A DNA stretch of 52,454 nt from Pseudomonadota bacterium (GCA_028404565.1 JAOOBR010000002.1:89848-142301); one strand, 5' to 3'. Numbered from the stretch's first letter, positions 9,565 through 18,121 are shown. The notes: generated by a model not told the origin, from the letters alone. Translations and numbers: made by a program.

Positions 9565-11053
9565 CTCTATTATTTAATATCAATACAAGAATTAAACTTA
9601 AAAGAATCATAGCTATGCTGGGAGTTGCAGCTAATTCCCATTGACCCTCTGAGGTAAAATTATAAATCTTTGATGACAAGGTATCGAAACCTACCGGCCT
9701 CAACAATAGTGTTGCAGGCTGCTCTTTAATCACTTCTATAAAAACAACTAAAAAGCCTAACAACAGAGATGGATATAAAGCTGGAAAATATATATTCCTA
9801 AAAGTTTTCAATAAGCTTTTCGAATAGATCCTTGTTGCAGAAAGGGTCTCTTCAGCCATGCTCGAAAGGGCAGCATCCAAATAACGTATTAAAGGAGTTA
9901 TAAATCTTATTACCAAACATAAAAATAATCCCCATATGCCGAATACTGTTACTGATAAATCAAAGTAAAAGCTAAAGACTAATAGTAGAGAAACTGCAAG
10001 AACAGAGCCTGGGATTGCATAACCTATTGTCGATAGATTAAAAATAATTTTATTTGAGCTTTTGAAGCTCCCCAGTGAAAGAATTATTGCAATAACTGAA
10101 GCAGCTAATGCAACCATAAAACCTATGAAGAAAGAATTAAAAATTAGCTCTAATGGAATATTATTTTTGATATTTTCTGAAGACCAAACTATAAGTTGCA
10201 TAAATGGAAAGATGAAGGTTATTACAAAAACAGATGAACAAAAGAGGGCAATCGAGAAATTAAATATTTTACTAGGCTTAATTAAACTATGATTTGCTTT
10301 CCCAGCACCTGATGACTTCGTGCTTTCAGAACTTAGTTTACCGATATATAAAATAATCATTGCTAATAAGAAAAGCATAAGAGATATTTTTGCTCCAGAT
10401 ATTAAGTCTTGATAACCAAACCAAATATTAAAGATGCCAACAGTCAGAGTATTAATACCAAGCGTTGCAACCCCCCCAAAATCAGAGATAGTTTCAAAGA
10501 TACATAGAACTGTTCCAGCTATTATTGCAGGCTTCAGAGACGGAAGAAGAATAAGATAAATTGTTTGGAAGTTATTTTTTCCTAGAGACTTTGATGCTTT
10601 GAATATGGATACTCCAGTTTTTTTCAACTGCGCCTTACATAGAAGGAATGTATAAGGATATAAACCGAGGGACATTATCAAAGCAGACAAAACTATATTT
10701 TCTCTAATAGAGTTAGAAATGAAGCTTACTTCTTCAGCAGCGCCAACAAAAATAAAAGCATACACATAGATAGGAAATGCTAGGGATAAACATAAAGCCC
10801 ATGAAAAAAACTTTCTCCCATAAAAATCAAACATTGTCACAAAGATTGAGCAAGGAACAGCTATTAGTGAAGTGAATATTGCAACCAGTATGCATAAAAA
10901 TAAAGTATTAGTTGTCATCTTAATTATCAAAGATGTTGTTACATATTCATTGAGTGGCTGAGAGAAGCCTAAAAAAATAAAGGTAAGAAATATTATTGAT
11001 ATAAATACCAGCCAAGGATATGACAGAATTTTTAATAATCTTAGATGTTGCAC
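9551..11053 (-). CDS. Iron(III)-type ABC transporter permease (FbpB-like)
   Basis: This 500-residue inner-membrane protein has about 12 hydrophobic segments in two homologous halves, each with a binding-protein-dependent permease EAA-like loop (around residues 155-175, SKSLGKNNFQTIYLILLPSL, and 400-425, ATRIYSKSLLKTFRNIYFPAL). Fused double permeases of this size belong to the FbpB/SfuB family for ferric iron and similar substrates. No binding protein or ATPase gene adjoins it, so partners must be encoded elsewhere. It lies 5 bases after rmuC and overlaps gcvT. Substrate is inferred from family only. Confidence 0.88.
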   Translation of the reverse strand: MQHLRLLKILSYPWLVFISIIFLTFIFLGFSQPLNEYVTTSLIIKMTTNTLFLCILVAIFTSLIAVPCSIFVTMFDFYGRKFFSWALCLSLAFPIYVYAFIFVGAAEEVSFISNSIRENIVLSALIMSLGLYPYTFLLCKAQLKKTGVSIFKASKSLGKNNFQTIYLILLPSLKPAIIAGTVLCIFETISDFGGVATLGINTLTVGIFNIWFGYQDLISGAKISLMLFLLAMIILYIGKLSSESTKSSGAGKANHSLIKPSKIFNFSIALFCSSVFVITFIFPFMQLIVWSSENIKNNIPLELIFNSFFIGFMVALAASVIAIILSLGSFKSSNKIIFNLSTIGYAIPGSVLAVSLLLVFSFYFDLSVTVFGIWGLFLCLVIRFITPLIRYLDAALSSMAEETLSATRIYSKSLLKTFRNIYFPALYPSLLLGFLVVFIEVIKEQPATLLLRPVGFDTLSSKIYNFTSEGQWELAATPSIAMILLSLILVLILNNRVDNE

Positions 11054-11058
11054 TATAT

Positions 11059-12156
11059 TTATTTGTTATCTGAGTCTGTTAGAACTTTTTTTGATCTGGC
11101 TCCCATTTCTTGTAACTCTTTTGCTTGATTTGTTAAATTTCCCTTACCAGTGCTCAACTTCTTTTCTGCTTCATTTATCGCATCTTGAGTAGCATTGAAG
11201 CTACTTTTTACCTTTTCAAAGTCTGTTTTAAGGCCAACAAGCTTATCAATCATTAGGCCAGCTCTTAGAGCAATTTTTTCGGCATCTTTACTCAATCTAT
11301 CTTGTCGCCATAAACTTTCAGCGACTCTAAGGATTGCTATCAAGTTAGTGGGAGTTACAAATCCCATTTTGCTTTGCATGGCGGTTTTCTGAAGGTCCCA
11401 ATCATTCATAAGTGCTAGAGATAAAGCTGATTCAATTGGGATGAACATTAGAATATAGTCAGCTGACCCAAGCTCTTCAATACTTTTATAAGACTTAGAT
11501 GACAGTTGTTTTATATGAGTCTTTAAGGAGCTTAGATGTTCTTTTAGATGTTTTTCTTTTTCAGACTCATCTTCAGTATCAACATATCTTAAGTATGATG
11601 TAAGGGAGGCTTTAGAGTCGATAATGATACTTCTATTATCTGGCATAAAGACAACAGCATCCGGTTGAACAGTAGATCCATCGCTAGCAGTAAATTTCTT
11701 TTGGAGCACATAGTCTTTATCTTTTCTCAATCCAGATTCCTCAAGTGTTTTTTCTAAAACTTGTTCTCCCCAGGCACCTTGAGTTTGGACATTTCCACTC
11801 AAAGCTAAAGCTAAGTCTCTTGCCTCTTTGCCGATATTATCAGTTTGCTCAATTATTTTTGATACGTGATCTTTAAAACTTTCTTTTGATGCAGCCTGTT
11901 CTTCTTTTAAGCCAACAATTTCTTCATTTAGATTTCGTAGTTGTTCTTTAAAGGGCTTAAGCGTTAAATCGATTTTCTCTAAATTATGTTTTGAAGAGCT
12001 TTCATTCTTTTCCTGAACTACCTTGGAAATTATTTCCTCAATATTTGATTTATGATTTTTGCTCATCCTATAAACAAACCAAAGCACAATTCCAACTAAA
12101 GGGATCGCTAAAAGAAGCTCTAAGAAAATTAAATTTATATTTTCATTCATATGCAT
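11059..12156 (-). CDS. rmuC: DNA recombination protein RmuC homologue
   Basis: The 365-residue protein has an N-terminal membrane anchor (about residues 8-28, IFLELLLAIPLVGIVLWFVY), a coiled-coil stretch (about 40-110) and the RmuC domain with QGAWGEQVLEKTLEESGLR (about 126-144), QPDAVVFMPDNRSIIIDSKASL and the later YILMFIPIESAL. The fold is related to PD-(D/E)XK nucleases, and family members limit inversions at short inverted repeats. It is shorter than the E. coli protein (475), mainly in the coiled coil. It is divergent from the AspT-type aminotransferase with about 32 bases between them. Confidence 0.93.
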   Translation of the reverse strand: MHMNENINLIFLELLLAIPLVGIVLWFVYRMSKNHKSNIEEIISKVVQEKNESSSKHNLEKIDLTLKPFKEQLRNLNEEIVGLKEEQAASKESFKDHVSKIIEQTDNIGKEARDLALALSGNVQTQGAWGEQVLEKTLEESGLRKDKDYVLQKKFTASDGSTVQPDAVVFMPDNRSIIIDSKASLTSYLRYVDTEDESEKEKHLKEHLSSLKTHIKQLSSKSYKSIEELGSADYILMFIPIESALSLALMNDWDLQKTAMQSKMGFVTPTNLIAILRVAESLWRQDRLSKDAEKIALRAGLMIDKLVGLKTDFEKVKSSFNATQDAINEAEKKLSTGKGNLTNQAKELQEMGARSKKVLTDSDNK

Positions 12157-12191
12157 TATTATTTCATTAAATTGATAACACTCATAATGTG

Positions 12192-13397
12192 ATGGACAAA
12201 TTACTCGAAACTTTTAAAGCACTAAAGCAAAAAAACTTATCAATTGATCTAACTAGAGGTAAACCACATTCCGACCAACTAGACTTATCAAATAACTTAA
12301 TGACTCAGGCTGTCGATCCCATTGGAGAAAATGGTGTTGACTTAAGGAATTATGGAGAGCCAATTGGAATCATAGAGGCTAGAAAACTTGGAGCAGACAT
12401 TCTTGACAGCAAAATAGACTTAACAATCGCCGGAGAACAATCAAGCTATCTTCTAATGACTCAACTTCTTTTAGGAAGATTTCTCTTTGGACTAGATGAT
12501 GATCCATGGAAAAATGATAAAGAGCCAGCATTTCTGTGTGCCGTGCCTGGGTTTGATCGGCATTTTGCAACTCTAGAAGGCCTTGGTCTAAAAATGCATA
12601 CTGTAAACCTCTGCTCATCTGGTATTGATCTTGATGATCTAAATAAGAAACTTTCCAAATATCCAAATATAAAGGGATTAATCTGTGTTCCAAGGCATTC
12701 CAATCCTTCTGGCGAAGTATTTTCTGACGAAAACATCACAAACCTATTAAAGATTACCAAAGAATATAACTCAAGCTTTATTAACTTATTTGATCATGCT
12801 TATTTAATTCATGATTTCGATGAAACGCGAGTTCAGACACCAATCCCTCTCTTAGCAGATGGCTTGGGTGCTTTAGACAATGTAGCTGTATTTACTTCTT
12901 TCTCAAAAGTTACTTTTGGCGGAGGCGGCATGGCTTTTTTAACAACTGGCGAAAAGAATTTTAAATTAATTGAAAGAGTCAGGAACATGATGGTAATTTG
13001 TCCAGATAAAATTAATCAAAGAAGACATGTTAATTTCTTTAAAAATAAATCGAATGTTCTTGAGCATATGAAGAAGCATGCCAGTCTTGTTAAGCCAAAG
13101 TTTGAACTTGTTAATAAAAAACTTTCAAATCTTTCAAGCGAAGTAGGTGAATACACAAATCCAACTGGTGGATATTTCGTAACCTTCTATTCAAAAAAAC
13201 CAATTGCTAAAAGAATTGTCGCACTGTGTGCAGAGGCTGGACTAATGCTAACACCTGCAGGCTCAACTTATCCTTACGGCAATGATCCAAATGATTCAGT
13301 CTTGAGGATAGCTCCAACCTATATTGACATTGATGAGCTTGATGTCGCAATGGATATTTTTGTATTATCAGCTCAAATTGCTCACTCTGAAATCTAA
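12192..13397 (+). CDS. AspT-type PLP aminotransferase
   Basis: The protein (401 residues from the ATG; a GTG sits one codon upstream at 12189) is a fold-type I aminotransferase of the AspT family, known from Corynebacterium aspartate aminotransferase. The opening DLTRGKPHSDQLDLS, the glycine loop and the PLP lysine K239 in FTSFSKVTFGGGGMAFL support this. The reaction is probably aspartate plus 2-oxoglutarate to oxaloacetate plus glutamate. It is a single gene; the next gene begins after 43 bases with its own -10 element. Amino-donor specificity is inferred from family. Confidence 0.87.
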   Translation: MDKLLETFKALKQKNLSIDLTRGKPHSDQLDLSNNLMTQAVDPIGENGVDLRNYGEPIGIIEARKLGADILDSKIDLTIAGEQSSYLLMTQLLLGRFLFGLDDDPWKNDKEPAFLCAVPGFDRHFATLEGLGLKMHTVNLCSSGIDLDDLNKKLSKYPNIKGLICVPRHSNPSGEVFSDENITNLLKITKEYNSSFINLFDHAYLIHDFDETRVQTPIPLLADGLGALDNVAVFTSFSKVTFGGGGMAFLTTGEKNFKLIERVRNMMVICPDKINQRRHVNFFKNKSNVLEHMKKHASLVKPKFELVNKKLSNLSSEVGEYTNPTGGYFVTFYSKKPIAKRIVALCAEAGLMLTPAGSTYPYGNDPNDSVLRIAPTYIDIDELDVAMDIFVLSAQIAHSEI

Positions 13398-13423
13398 AAA
13401 CCATATAGAAAAATATTACTTTT

Positions 13424-13429
13424 TATAAT
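13424..13429 (+). promoter_or_regulatory. Candidate -10 element of ybjQ-like gene
   Basis: A perfect TATAAT ends 11 bases before the ATG at 13441. No clear -35 is visible and there is no Shine-Dalgarno sequence ahead of the ATG. Transcription would start about 4-6 bases before the start codon, implying a nearly leaderless mRNA for the first gene of the lipid cluster. Confidence 0.45.
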
Positions 13430-13440
13430 ATTCTTTATTA

Positions 13441-13770
13441 ATGGACAGTGATAATTTTTTAGTTGTTTCCAGCAATTCAATCGAGAACAAAAATATTGAA
13501 GAATACTTAGGCATAGTTGTTGGAAGTACAGTGAGAGCAAGAAATGTTGGAAGCGATTTCTTCGCTACTCTTAAAAATCTTGTTGGTGGCGAGGTTGTTA
13601 GTTACTCAAGGCTTTTAGAAAGAGCTAGAGATCAGGCATATGAAAGAATGATCCAGGAAGCTAAAGAAAAAGGAGCGAATGGAATTATCAATTTCAGGTT
13701 CCAAACATCTCAAATTGTTCAAGGTGCCTCAGAGGTGATGGCTTACGGAACAGCTGTAAAAATTTCATAA
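13441..13770 (+). CDS. YbjQ/UPF0145 family protein
   Basis: The 109-residue protein matches the YbjQ (UPF0145) family: GIVVGSTVRARNVGSDFFATLKNLVGGEV at about 28-56, the ARDQAYERMIQEAKEKGANGIINFRF helix-strand unit and the closing MAYGTAVKI strand. Members form pentameric rings and are often annotated as putative heavy-metal binding; biochemical function is unproven. Here it opens a plus-strand run leading into lipid-modifying genes (25 bases to the next gene), but whether it works with them is unknown. Confidence 0.88.
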   Translation: MDSDNFLVVSSNSIENKNIEEYLGIVVGSTVRARNVGSDFFATLKNLVGGEVVSYSRLLERARDQAYERMIQEAKEKGANGIINFRFQTSQIVQGASEVMAYGTAVKIS

Positions 13771-13795
13771 GCCTTTTCAAATTTAGAGGATAGTT

Positions 13796-14020
13796 ATGAA
13801 TCAAACAGAAAAAACTGCATTTCGTGAGAGTATTATCATTGTGTTTATAGGGCTATGTATTAATTTCCCACTTCAAACTTTTTTACTTTGGATAACAATA
13901 GATAGGTGGCATTGGTCTGATCCATTATTAATTTCAATTTTTACTCAATGCGTAATTACCTTTGTAGCTTTAATTAGGATTTATACGATTAGAATGAGGT
14001 TCACAAGGGGTAAATTCTGA
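13796..14020 (+). CDS. Small two-helix membrane protein
   Basis: This 74-residue protein is not recognised. Two hydrophobic segments (about 13-33, SIIIVFIGLCINFPLQTFLL, and 43-62, ISIFTQCVITFVALIRIY) suggest a hairpin in the inner membrane with a basic C-terminus (RMRFTRGKF). A Shine-Dalgarno-like GAGGA lies about 7 bases ahead of the ATG. Its TGA stop overlaps the CTG thought to start the next gene (the bases CTGA), so the two are probably translationally coupled. Position suggests a link to the lipid cluster, but nothing in the sequence states a function. Confidence 0.65.
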   Translation: MNQTEKTAFRESIIIVFIGLCINFPLQTFLLWITIDRWHWSDPLLISIFTQCVITFVALIRIYTIRMRFTRGKF

Positions 14021-15210
14021 AAATAGCGATTATTGGATCAGGAATATCTGGTCTCTCTGCAGCTTATTATCTCTCTGATCAGCACGAAGTTGATTTGTTT
14101 GAAAAAGACTCTAGGTTGGGTGGGCACACTCATACGCATACTCTTGAGCTGGAAAAAAAAATAAGAGTCGACTCAGGCTTTATAGTAATGAATGATAGAA
14201 ATTATCCTTTATTAACAAAACTGTTCCTTGAATTAGAAATTGAACTTCATCCAACCTCCATGTCTTTTAGTGTTGATACAGAAAATATTTCATGGTGCTC
14301 AGAAGAATTTAAAAAATTTAGATTCTTTAATAGCTTAAAAAAAATTAGGATTTTTCTTGAAATGGTTAGATTTAATAATATTGCATCAAATGTAGATTCA
14401 AATGGATCAATAGAAGATTGGTTAAGAGAAAAAAAATTCTCAGAATTCTTTAAGAAAAATTATGTATATCCGATGTCTGCATCAATTTGGTCTTCATCCC
14501 AGGAATCAATTAGTAGATTCCCAATGAAATCATTTTCTAGATTTTTTAATAATCATGGATTGTTAGATCTAATTAAAAGGCCTCAGTGGTTTTCAGTCTT
14601 GGGTGGAAGTAATACCTATATAGAAAAACTAATTAATCAATCAAAAATAAATAGTGTTTTTAAAAATGCAAACGTATTGATAAAAAGAGAAAAAGAAAAA
14701 GTATTTGTTCTAAATAATGATATAGAAAATCAATATGATGTAATTATTTTTGCCTGTCATGCTAATCACGTTGGAGCAATAGTTGATGATATGTCCTCTG
14801 AGGAACAAGAAATATTATCTATGTTCGAATATACAACTAACAATGCTTTGCTTCATCATGATCAAAACCTGATGCCAAATGAAAAATCTCTTTGGTCTTC
14901 CTGGAACTCTTTTAAGAACAATAAATATGATTATGTTTCTTATTGGATGAATAATTTACAGAAATTAGACATCGAGAGAGATATTTTTGTAACACTTGGA
15001 AATTATCCTGATGTTGATGAAGAAAAAGTTTTTAAGAGAATTAAATATGAACATCCTCTTTATAGCGAACAAACAATTAAAGGACAAAAATTGATACGAT
15101 CAATTCAGGGGAATAGAAAAACATATTTTACAGGTGCTCATCTTGGTTATGGATTTCATGAAGATGGCATTAAATCTTCATTAGAAGTTATAAAGATTAT
15201 TAATGGATAA
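14017..15210 (+). CDS. COG2907-type FAD-dependent oxidoreductase, CTG start
   Basis: The first ATG in frame (14095) would cut off the FAD-binding site. Reading upstream gives KIAIIGSGISGLSAAYYLS (GxGxxG at residues 7-12), and the frame can only open at CTG 14017 or ATT 14014. AAGGGG lies at 14005-14010, six bases before the CTG, so CTG is the likely start, giving 397 residues. The family is a predicted NAD/FAD-binding amine-oxidase-like flavoprotein (LGGHTHTH, DSGFIVMN, final FTGAHLGYGFHEDG). It typically sits beside DUF1365 and CFA-type genes, as here, and probably reduces, desaturates or oxidises an acyl chain. It overlaps the next gene by 8 bases. Confidence 0.83.
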   Translation: MKIAIIGSGISGLSAAYYLSDQHEVDLFEKDSRLGGHTHTHTLELEKKIRVDSGFIVMNDRNYPLLTKLFLELEIELHPTSMSFSVDTENISWCSEEFKKFRFFNSLKKIRIFLEMVRFNNIASNVDSNGSIEDWLREKKFSEFFKKNYVYPMSASIWSSSQESISRFPMKSFSRFFNNHGLLDLIKRPQWFSVLGGSNTYIEKLINQSKINSVFKNANVLIKREKEKVFVLNNDIENQYDVIIFACHANHVGAIVDDMSSEEQEILSMFEYTTNNALLHHDQNLMPNEKSLWSSWNSFKNNKYDYVSYWMNNLQKLDIERDIFVTLGNYPDVDEEKVFKRIKYEHPLYSEQTIKGQKLIRSIQGNRKTYFTGAHLGYGFHEDGIKSSLEVIKIING

Positions 15211-15943
15211 AGCAAAACTAAATTTATTCGATGGTGATGTATCTCATAGAAGAGTAGGCAACAAAAAGCATCAGTTTGAATATAAATATAAATCAGCTTT
15301 TGTTGAGGATGTATTTGATTTCAACTTAGAAAAGTTTAAACACATTAACTCTAAGATTTTAAGTTTTGCAGATAATTATTCTGACATGTCAGGCAAAGTA
15401 ATTGACTCAATGAAGTCCTTTATTAAAGATAAAAATATTCAAGCTAATAAATGCAAAGTGAATCTTCTCAGAACACCCAATATCGGATTTATTAAATCTT
15501 TTAACCCAGTATGTTTTTGGTTTTTAGAAACCAAAGAAGGTTGTAAATTTTTCATAGCTGAAGTTAAAAATACATTTTATGAAGACCAAATTTATATTGT
15601 TGAAAATAATGGGGAAGCTATCTCTGAAAACATTTGGCTTGAGGTTGAGAAGAATATGTATGTTTCTCCTTTTGCAGAAAAATCGGGTTTCTATAAATTT
15701 AATTTATCCAGAAACCCATTTAAAATAAAGATAAATCAGTTTAACAAAGAAAAAAAAGCAGAGATAGTTACAAGTATTCGAGGCACAATAAGCAAAATGA
15801 CGGGAATAAAGAAGCTAATATTCTATTTCGGTTTATCCTTAAGTTCTCTTCTCGTTCTTTTTAGGATCCATATTCAAGCATTCTTTCTTTGGATAAAGAA
15901 ATTTAAAATCTTTCCTCATGGAGATAGCGGATATGCTGACTAA
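15203..15943 (+). CDS. DUF1365 family protein
   Basis: The 246-residue protein matches DUF1365 (COG3496): the opening LFDGDVSHRRVGNKKHQFEYKYK, the central LLRTPNIGFIKSFNPVCFWF and EVKNTFYEDQIYI, and the FNLSRNPFKIKI repeat-like part. A hydrophobic segment near residues 207-232 may anchor it in the membrane. The family has no settled activity, but its genes almost always accompany COG2907 flavoproteins and cyclopropane-synthase-like methyltransferases, as here (8-base overlap before, about 11 after). It may bind or present phospholipid acyl chains; that is inference. Confidence 0.85.
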   Translation: MDKAKLNLFDGDVSHRRVGNKKHQFEYKYKSAFVEDVFDFNLEKFKHINSKILSFADNYSDMSGKVIDSMKSFIKDKNIQANKCKVNLLRTPNIGFIKSFNPVCFWFLETKEGCKFFIAEVKNTFYEDQIYIVENNGEAISENIWLEVEKNMYVSPFAEKSGFYKFNLSRNPFKIKINQFNKEKKAEIVTSIRGTISKMTGIKKLIFYFGLSLSSLLVLFRIHIQAFFLWIKKFKIFPHGDSGYAD

Positions 15944-17096
15944 ACTTATTCAAAATTTCTTGAACAAGAATATTGGAGAACTTAAAGATAAGAACATTTC
16001 AATTACTCTTCCAAATGGAAAAAGGATAGAACTAGGAAATCATCAATCTTCTATAGAAATTACTTTTAATTCCTGGCTTGGGATTTGGATTATATTCAGA
16101 CGCGGAGCTTTGGGACTTACGGAAGGCTATATCAATAATTACTGGCAAACAGAAGATCTAATTGAATTAATGGACTATCTTCCGAAGAATTTAGATGCTT
16201 TTTCAAAGATCTCAAATGGCATGCTTTCCCTAAAGATTTTCGCAAAAATTAATCATTTTTTTAATAAAAATACGCTTAAGGGAAGCAAAAAAAATATTGA
16301 AGCACACTATGACCTAGGAAATGATTTTTATAATTTGTGGCTGGATGAGTCTATGACATACTCTTCTGGCATATTTTATGAAGAAACAAATAACTTAAGT
16401 GAGGCACAAGAAAATAAATATCAGTCGATACTAGATATGCTAAATCTGAAAGAAGGAGCAAGAATACTTGAGATTGGATGTGGCTGGGGAGGATTCTTAG
16501 AATATGCTGGGAGGAGGGGTTTTGACGTTAAGGGAATCACAATATCACCAAGCCAATTCCAGTTTGCTAAAACAAGGATCGGGCAAATGGAAAAGATCTC
16601 TGAGATTGAGCTCATTGATTATAGAAAGATATCAGGAAAATTTGATGCCATTGTCTCAATTGAAATGTTTGAAGCAGTTGGGTCAGAATATTGGGATGTA
16701 TTTTTCTCAAAAATAAAGGGGTTGCTTAAGGAGAATGGTAAAGCCGCTATTCAAACAATTACTATTGGAGACGAGTTTTTTGATAGCTATCAAAAAAATC
16801 CTGATTTCATACAAACATATATTTTTCCTGGAGGCATGCTTGCTAGCAATAAAATTATTCACAAGCTTGCTGAAAGTAATGAGCTTAAATCTATCTCGCA
16901 AAAAAATTTCCCAGAATCATATGCAAAAACTTTAGAGACTTGGTTTATTAATTTTCAAGATTGTTGGGATCAAGTTGAAGCATTAGGTTTTGATAAAAAA
17001 TTTAAAAATACTTGGGATATGTATCTCGCATATTGTCGTGGTGGATTTTTAAATGAAAGAATTTCAGTTTCACAATATTTATTGGAGAATAAATGA
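15933..17096 (+). CDS. CFA-synthase-like methyltransferase, variant active site
   Basis: The start is set at ATG 15933 because GGAG lies 9 bases ahead; an ATG at 15918 lacks such a site. The 387-residue protein has an N-terminal domain, HYDLGNDFYNLWLDESMTYS, the SAM motif ILEIGCGWGGFLEYAG, MFEAVG and YIFPGGMLAS, as in cyclopropane-fatty-acid synthases, which methylate unsaturated phospholipid chains. Compared with E. coli Cfa, the Cys139 position is Ser (MTYSSG) and the His266 position is Gln (AAIQTITIG); both normally ligate the catalytic bicarbonate. Glu239 is kept. A methylated or methylene product is therefore possible. It overlaps the next gene by 4 bases. Confidence 0.86.
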   Translation: MLTKLIQNFLNKNIGELKDKNISITLPNGKRIELGNHQSSIEITFNSWLGIWIIFRRGALGLTEGYINNYWQTEDLIELMDYLPKNLDAFSKISNGMLSLKIFAKINHFFNKNTLKGSKKNIEAHYDLGNDFYNLWLDESMTYSSGIFYEETNNLSEAQENKYQSILDMLNLKEGARILEIGCGWGGFLEYAGRRGFDVKGITISPSQFQFAKTRIGQMEKISEIELIDYRKISGKFDAIVSIEMFEAVGSEYWDVFFSKIKGLLKENGKAAIQTITIGDEFFDSYQKNPDFIQTYIFPGGMLASNKIIHKLAESNELKSISQKNFPESYAKTLETWFINFQDCWDQVEALGFDKKFKNTWDMYLAYCRGGFLNERISVSQYLLENK

Positions 17097-18106
17097 CAAA
17101 ATTTTTACTTCATCTCACTGAAAGAGGCTACATTCCTGACTTTTTAGTTAAGAGAGCAGCACTCTTTTTATCAAACAGAAGGCTTGCAGAATCTGATATT
17201 GAAAAGAATAAAGAAAAAGTTATTAAATTATTATCAGATGGGGTCGTCGCGGAAAAAACAGTTGATGCCAATGATCAACATTATGAAGTACCCCCAGAAT
17301 TTTTTAAAAAAGTGCTTGGTCAAAGACTTAAGTATTCCTGTTCACTATTTAATAATCAAATAACCCTAGATGAGGCTGAAGACAAGATGCTAGATCTATA
17401 TATAGAGAGAGCAGATATTTTAAATGGTCAAGAAATACTAGATCTCGGATGTGGATGGGGTAGTTTTTCGCTTTATGCTGCTGCAAAATTCCCTGAATGT
17501 AATATTACCTCAGTAAGCAATTCGTTTGATCAGATTAATTTTATTAATGCAGAGGCAGAAAAAAGAAATCTTAAAAATATAAAGGCAATTAAAATGGATG
17601 TGAATAACCTTAATTTGGATAATCATTTTGATAGGATTATTTCTATTGAAATGTTTGAACACCTTAGAAACTATAAATCAATATTATCTTCTTTAAGTAG
17701 TTTGCTTAGGGATAATGGAAAGCTTTTTATTCATATCTTCTGCAATAAAGAAATTACTTATCTTTATGAAGTAAGGCATGATTTAGATTGGATGACAAAA
17801 TATTTCTTTTTAGGGGGCATTATGCCCAGTAAGGATATATTCAGTTATTTCGAAGAAGATTTGACTGTTACAAAACAGTGGAATGTTAATGGAGTTCATT
17901 ATTCAAAGACTTCAAAAGGATGGCTTAAGAATCATTACAAAAACAAAACTGAAATAATGGATATTTTTAAAGATCATTATGATGATCCAGTTGTTTGGTT
18001 TAACAGGTGGAGAATATTTTTCCTTACTTGTGAGGTTTTCTTTGCAATGAATAGAGGAGAAGAATATTTTGTTTCACATTATCTATTTGAAAAAACTAAT
18101 TCATAA
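17093..18106 (+). CDS. Second CFA-like SAM-dependent methyltransferase
   Basis: The 337-residue protein is a shorter CFA-family methyltransferase without the long N-terminal domain. It has DQHYEVPPEFFKKVLG, the SAM motif ILDLGCGWGSFSLYAA, MFEHLRNY and FFLGGIMPS. Unlike its neighbour it keeps the cysteine (KYSCSLF), glutamate (MFEH) and histidine (FIHIFCNKE) that correspond to the bicarbonate ligands. The QHYEVPPEFF form also occurs in enzymes related to plant coclaurine N-methyltransferase, so the substrate may be lipid or small molecule. The 4-base ATGA overlap with the previous gene and the shared cluster favour a lipid role. Confidence 0.83.
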   Translation: MTKFLLHLTERGYIPDFLVKRAALFLSNRRLAESDIEKNKEKVIKLLSDGVVAEKTVDANDQHYEVPPEFFKKVLGQRLKYSCSLFNNQITLDEAEDKMLDLYIERADILNGQEILDLGCGWGSFSLYAAAKFPECNITSVSNSFDQINFINAEAEKRNLKNIKAIKMDVNNLNLDNHFDRIISIEMFEHLRNYKSILSSLSSLLRDNGKLFIHIFCNKEITYLYEVRHDLDWMTKYFFLGGIMPSKDIFSYFEEDLTVTKQWNVNGVHYSKTSKGWLKNHYKNKTEIMDIFKDHYDDPVVWFNRWRIFFLTCEVFFAMNRGEEYFVSHYLFEKTNS

Positions 18107-18121
18107 TGAGAATGATTATTA
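18107..18121. promoter_or_regulatory. Fur box ahead of the ferritin-like gene
   Basis: The bases TGAGAAT G ATTATTA fit the 7-1-7 Fur site (TGATAAT N ATTATCA) with one mismatch in each arm. In the 19-base consensus form (18102-18120) 15 of 19 positions match. It begins right after the stop of the second CFA-like gene and lies about 68 bases before the ferritin-like start. A likely -10 (TAGAAT, 18160-18165) lies about 40 bases downstream, so Fur could act as activator or could block a nearer promoter. Iron control of this storage-type gene is inferred. Confidence 0.65.

Noticed and set aside
9551..12156. Glycine riboswitch ahead of gcvT
   Set aside because: The space upstream of gcvT is entirely coding (permease, then rmuC), with no aptamer-like sequence.
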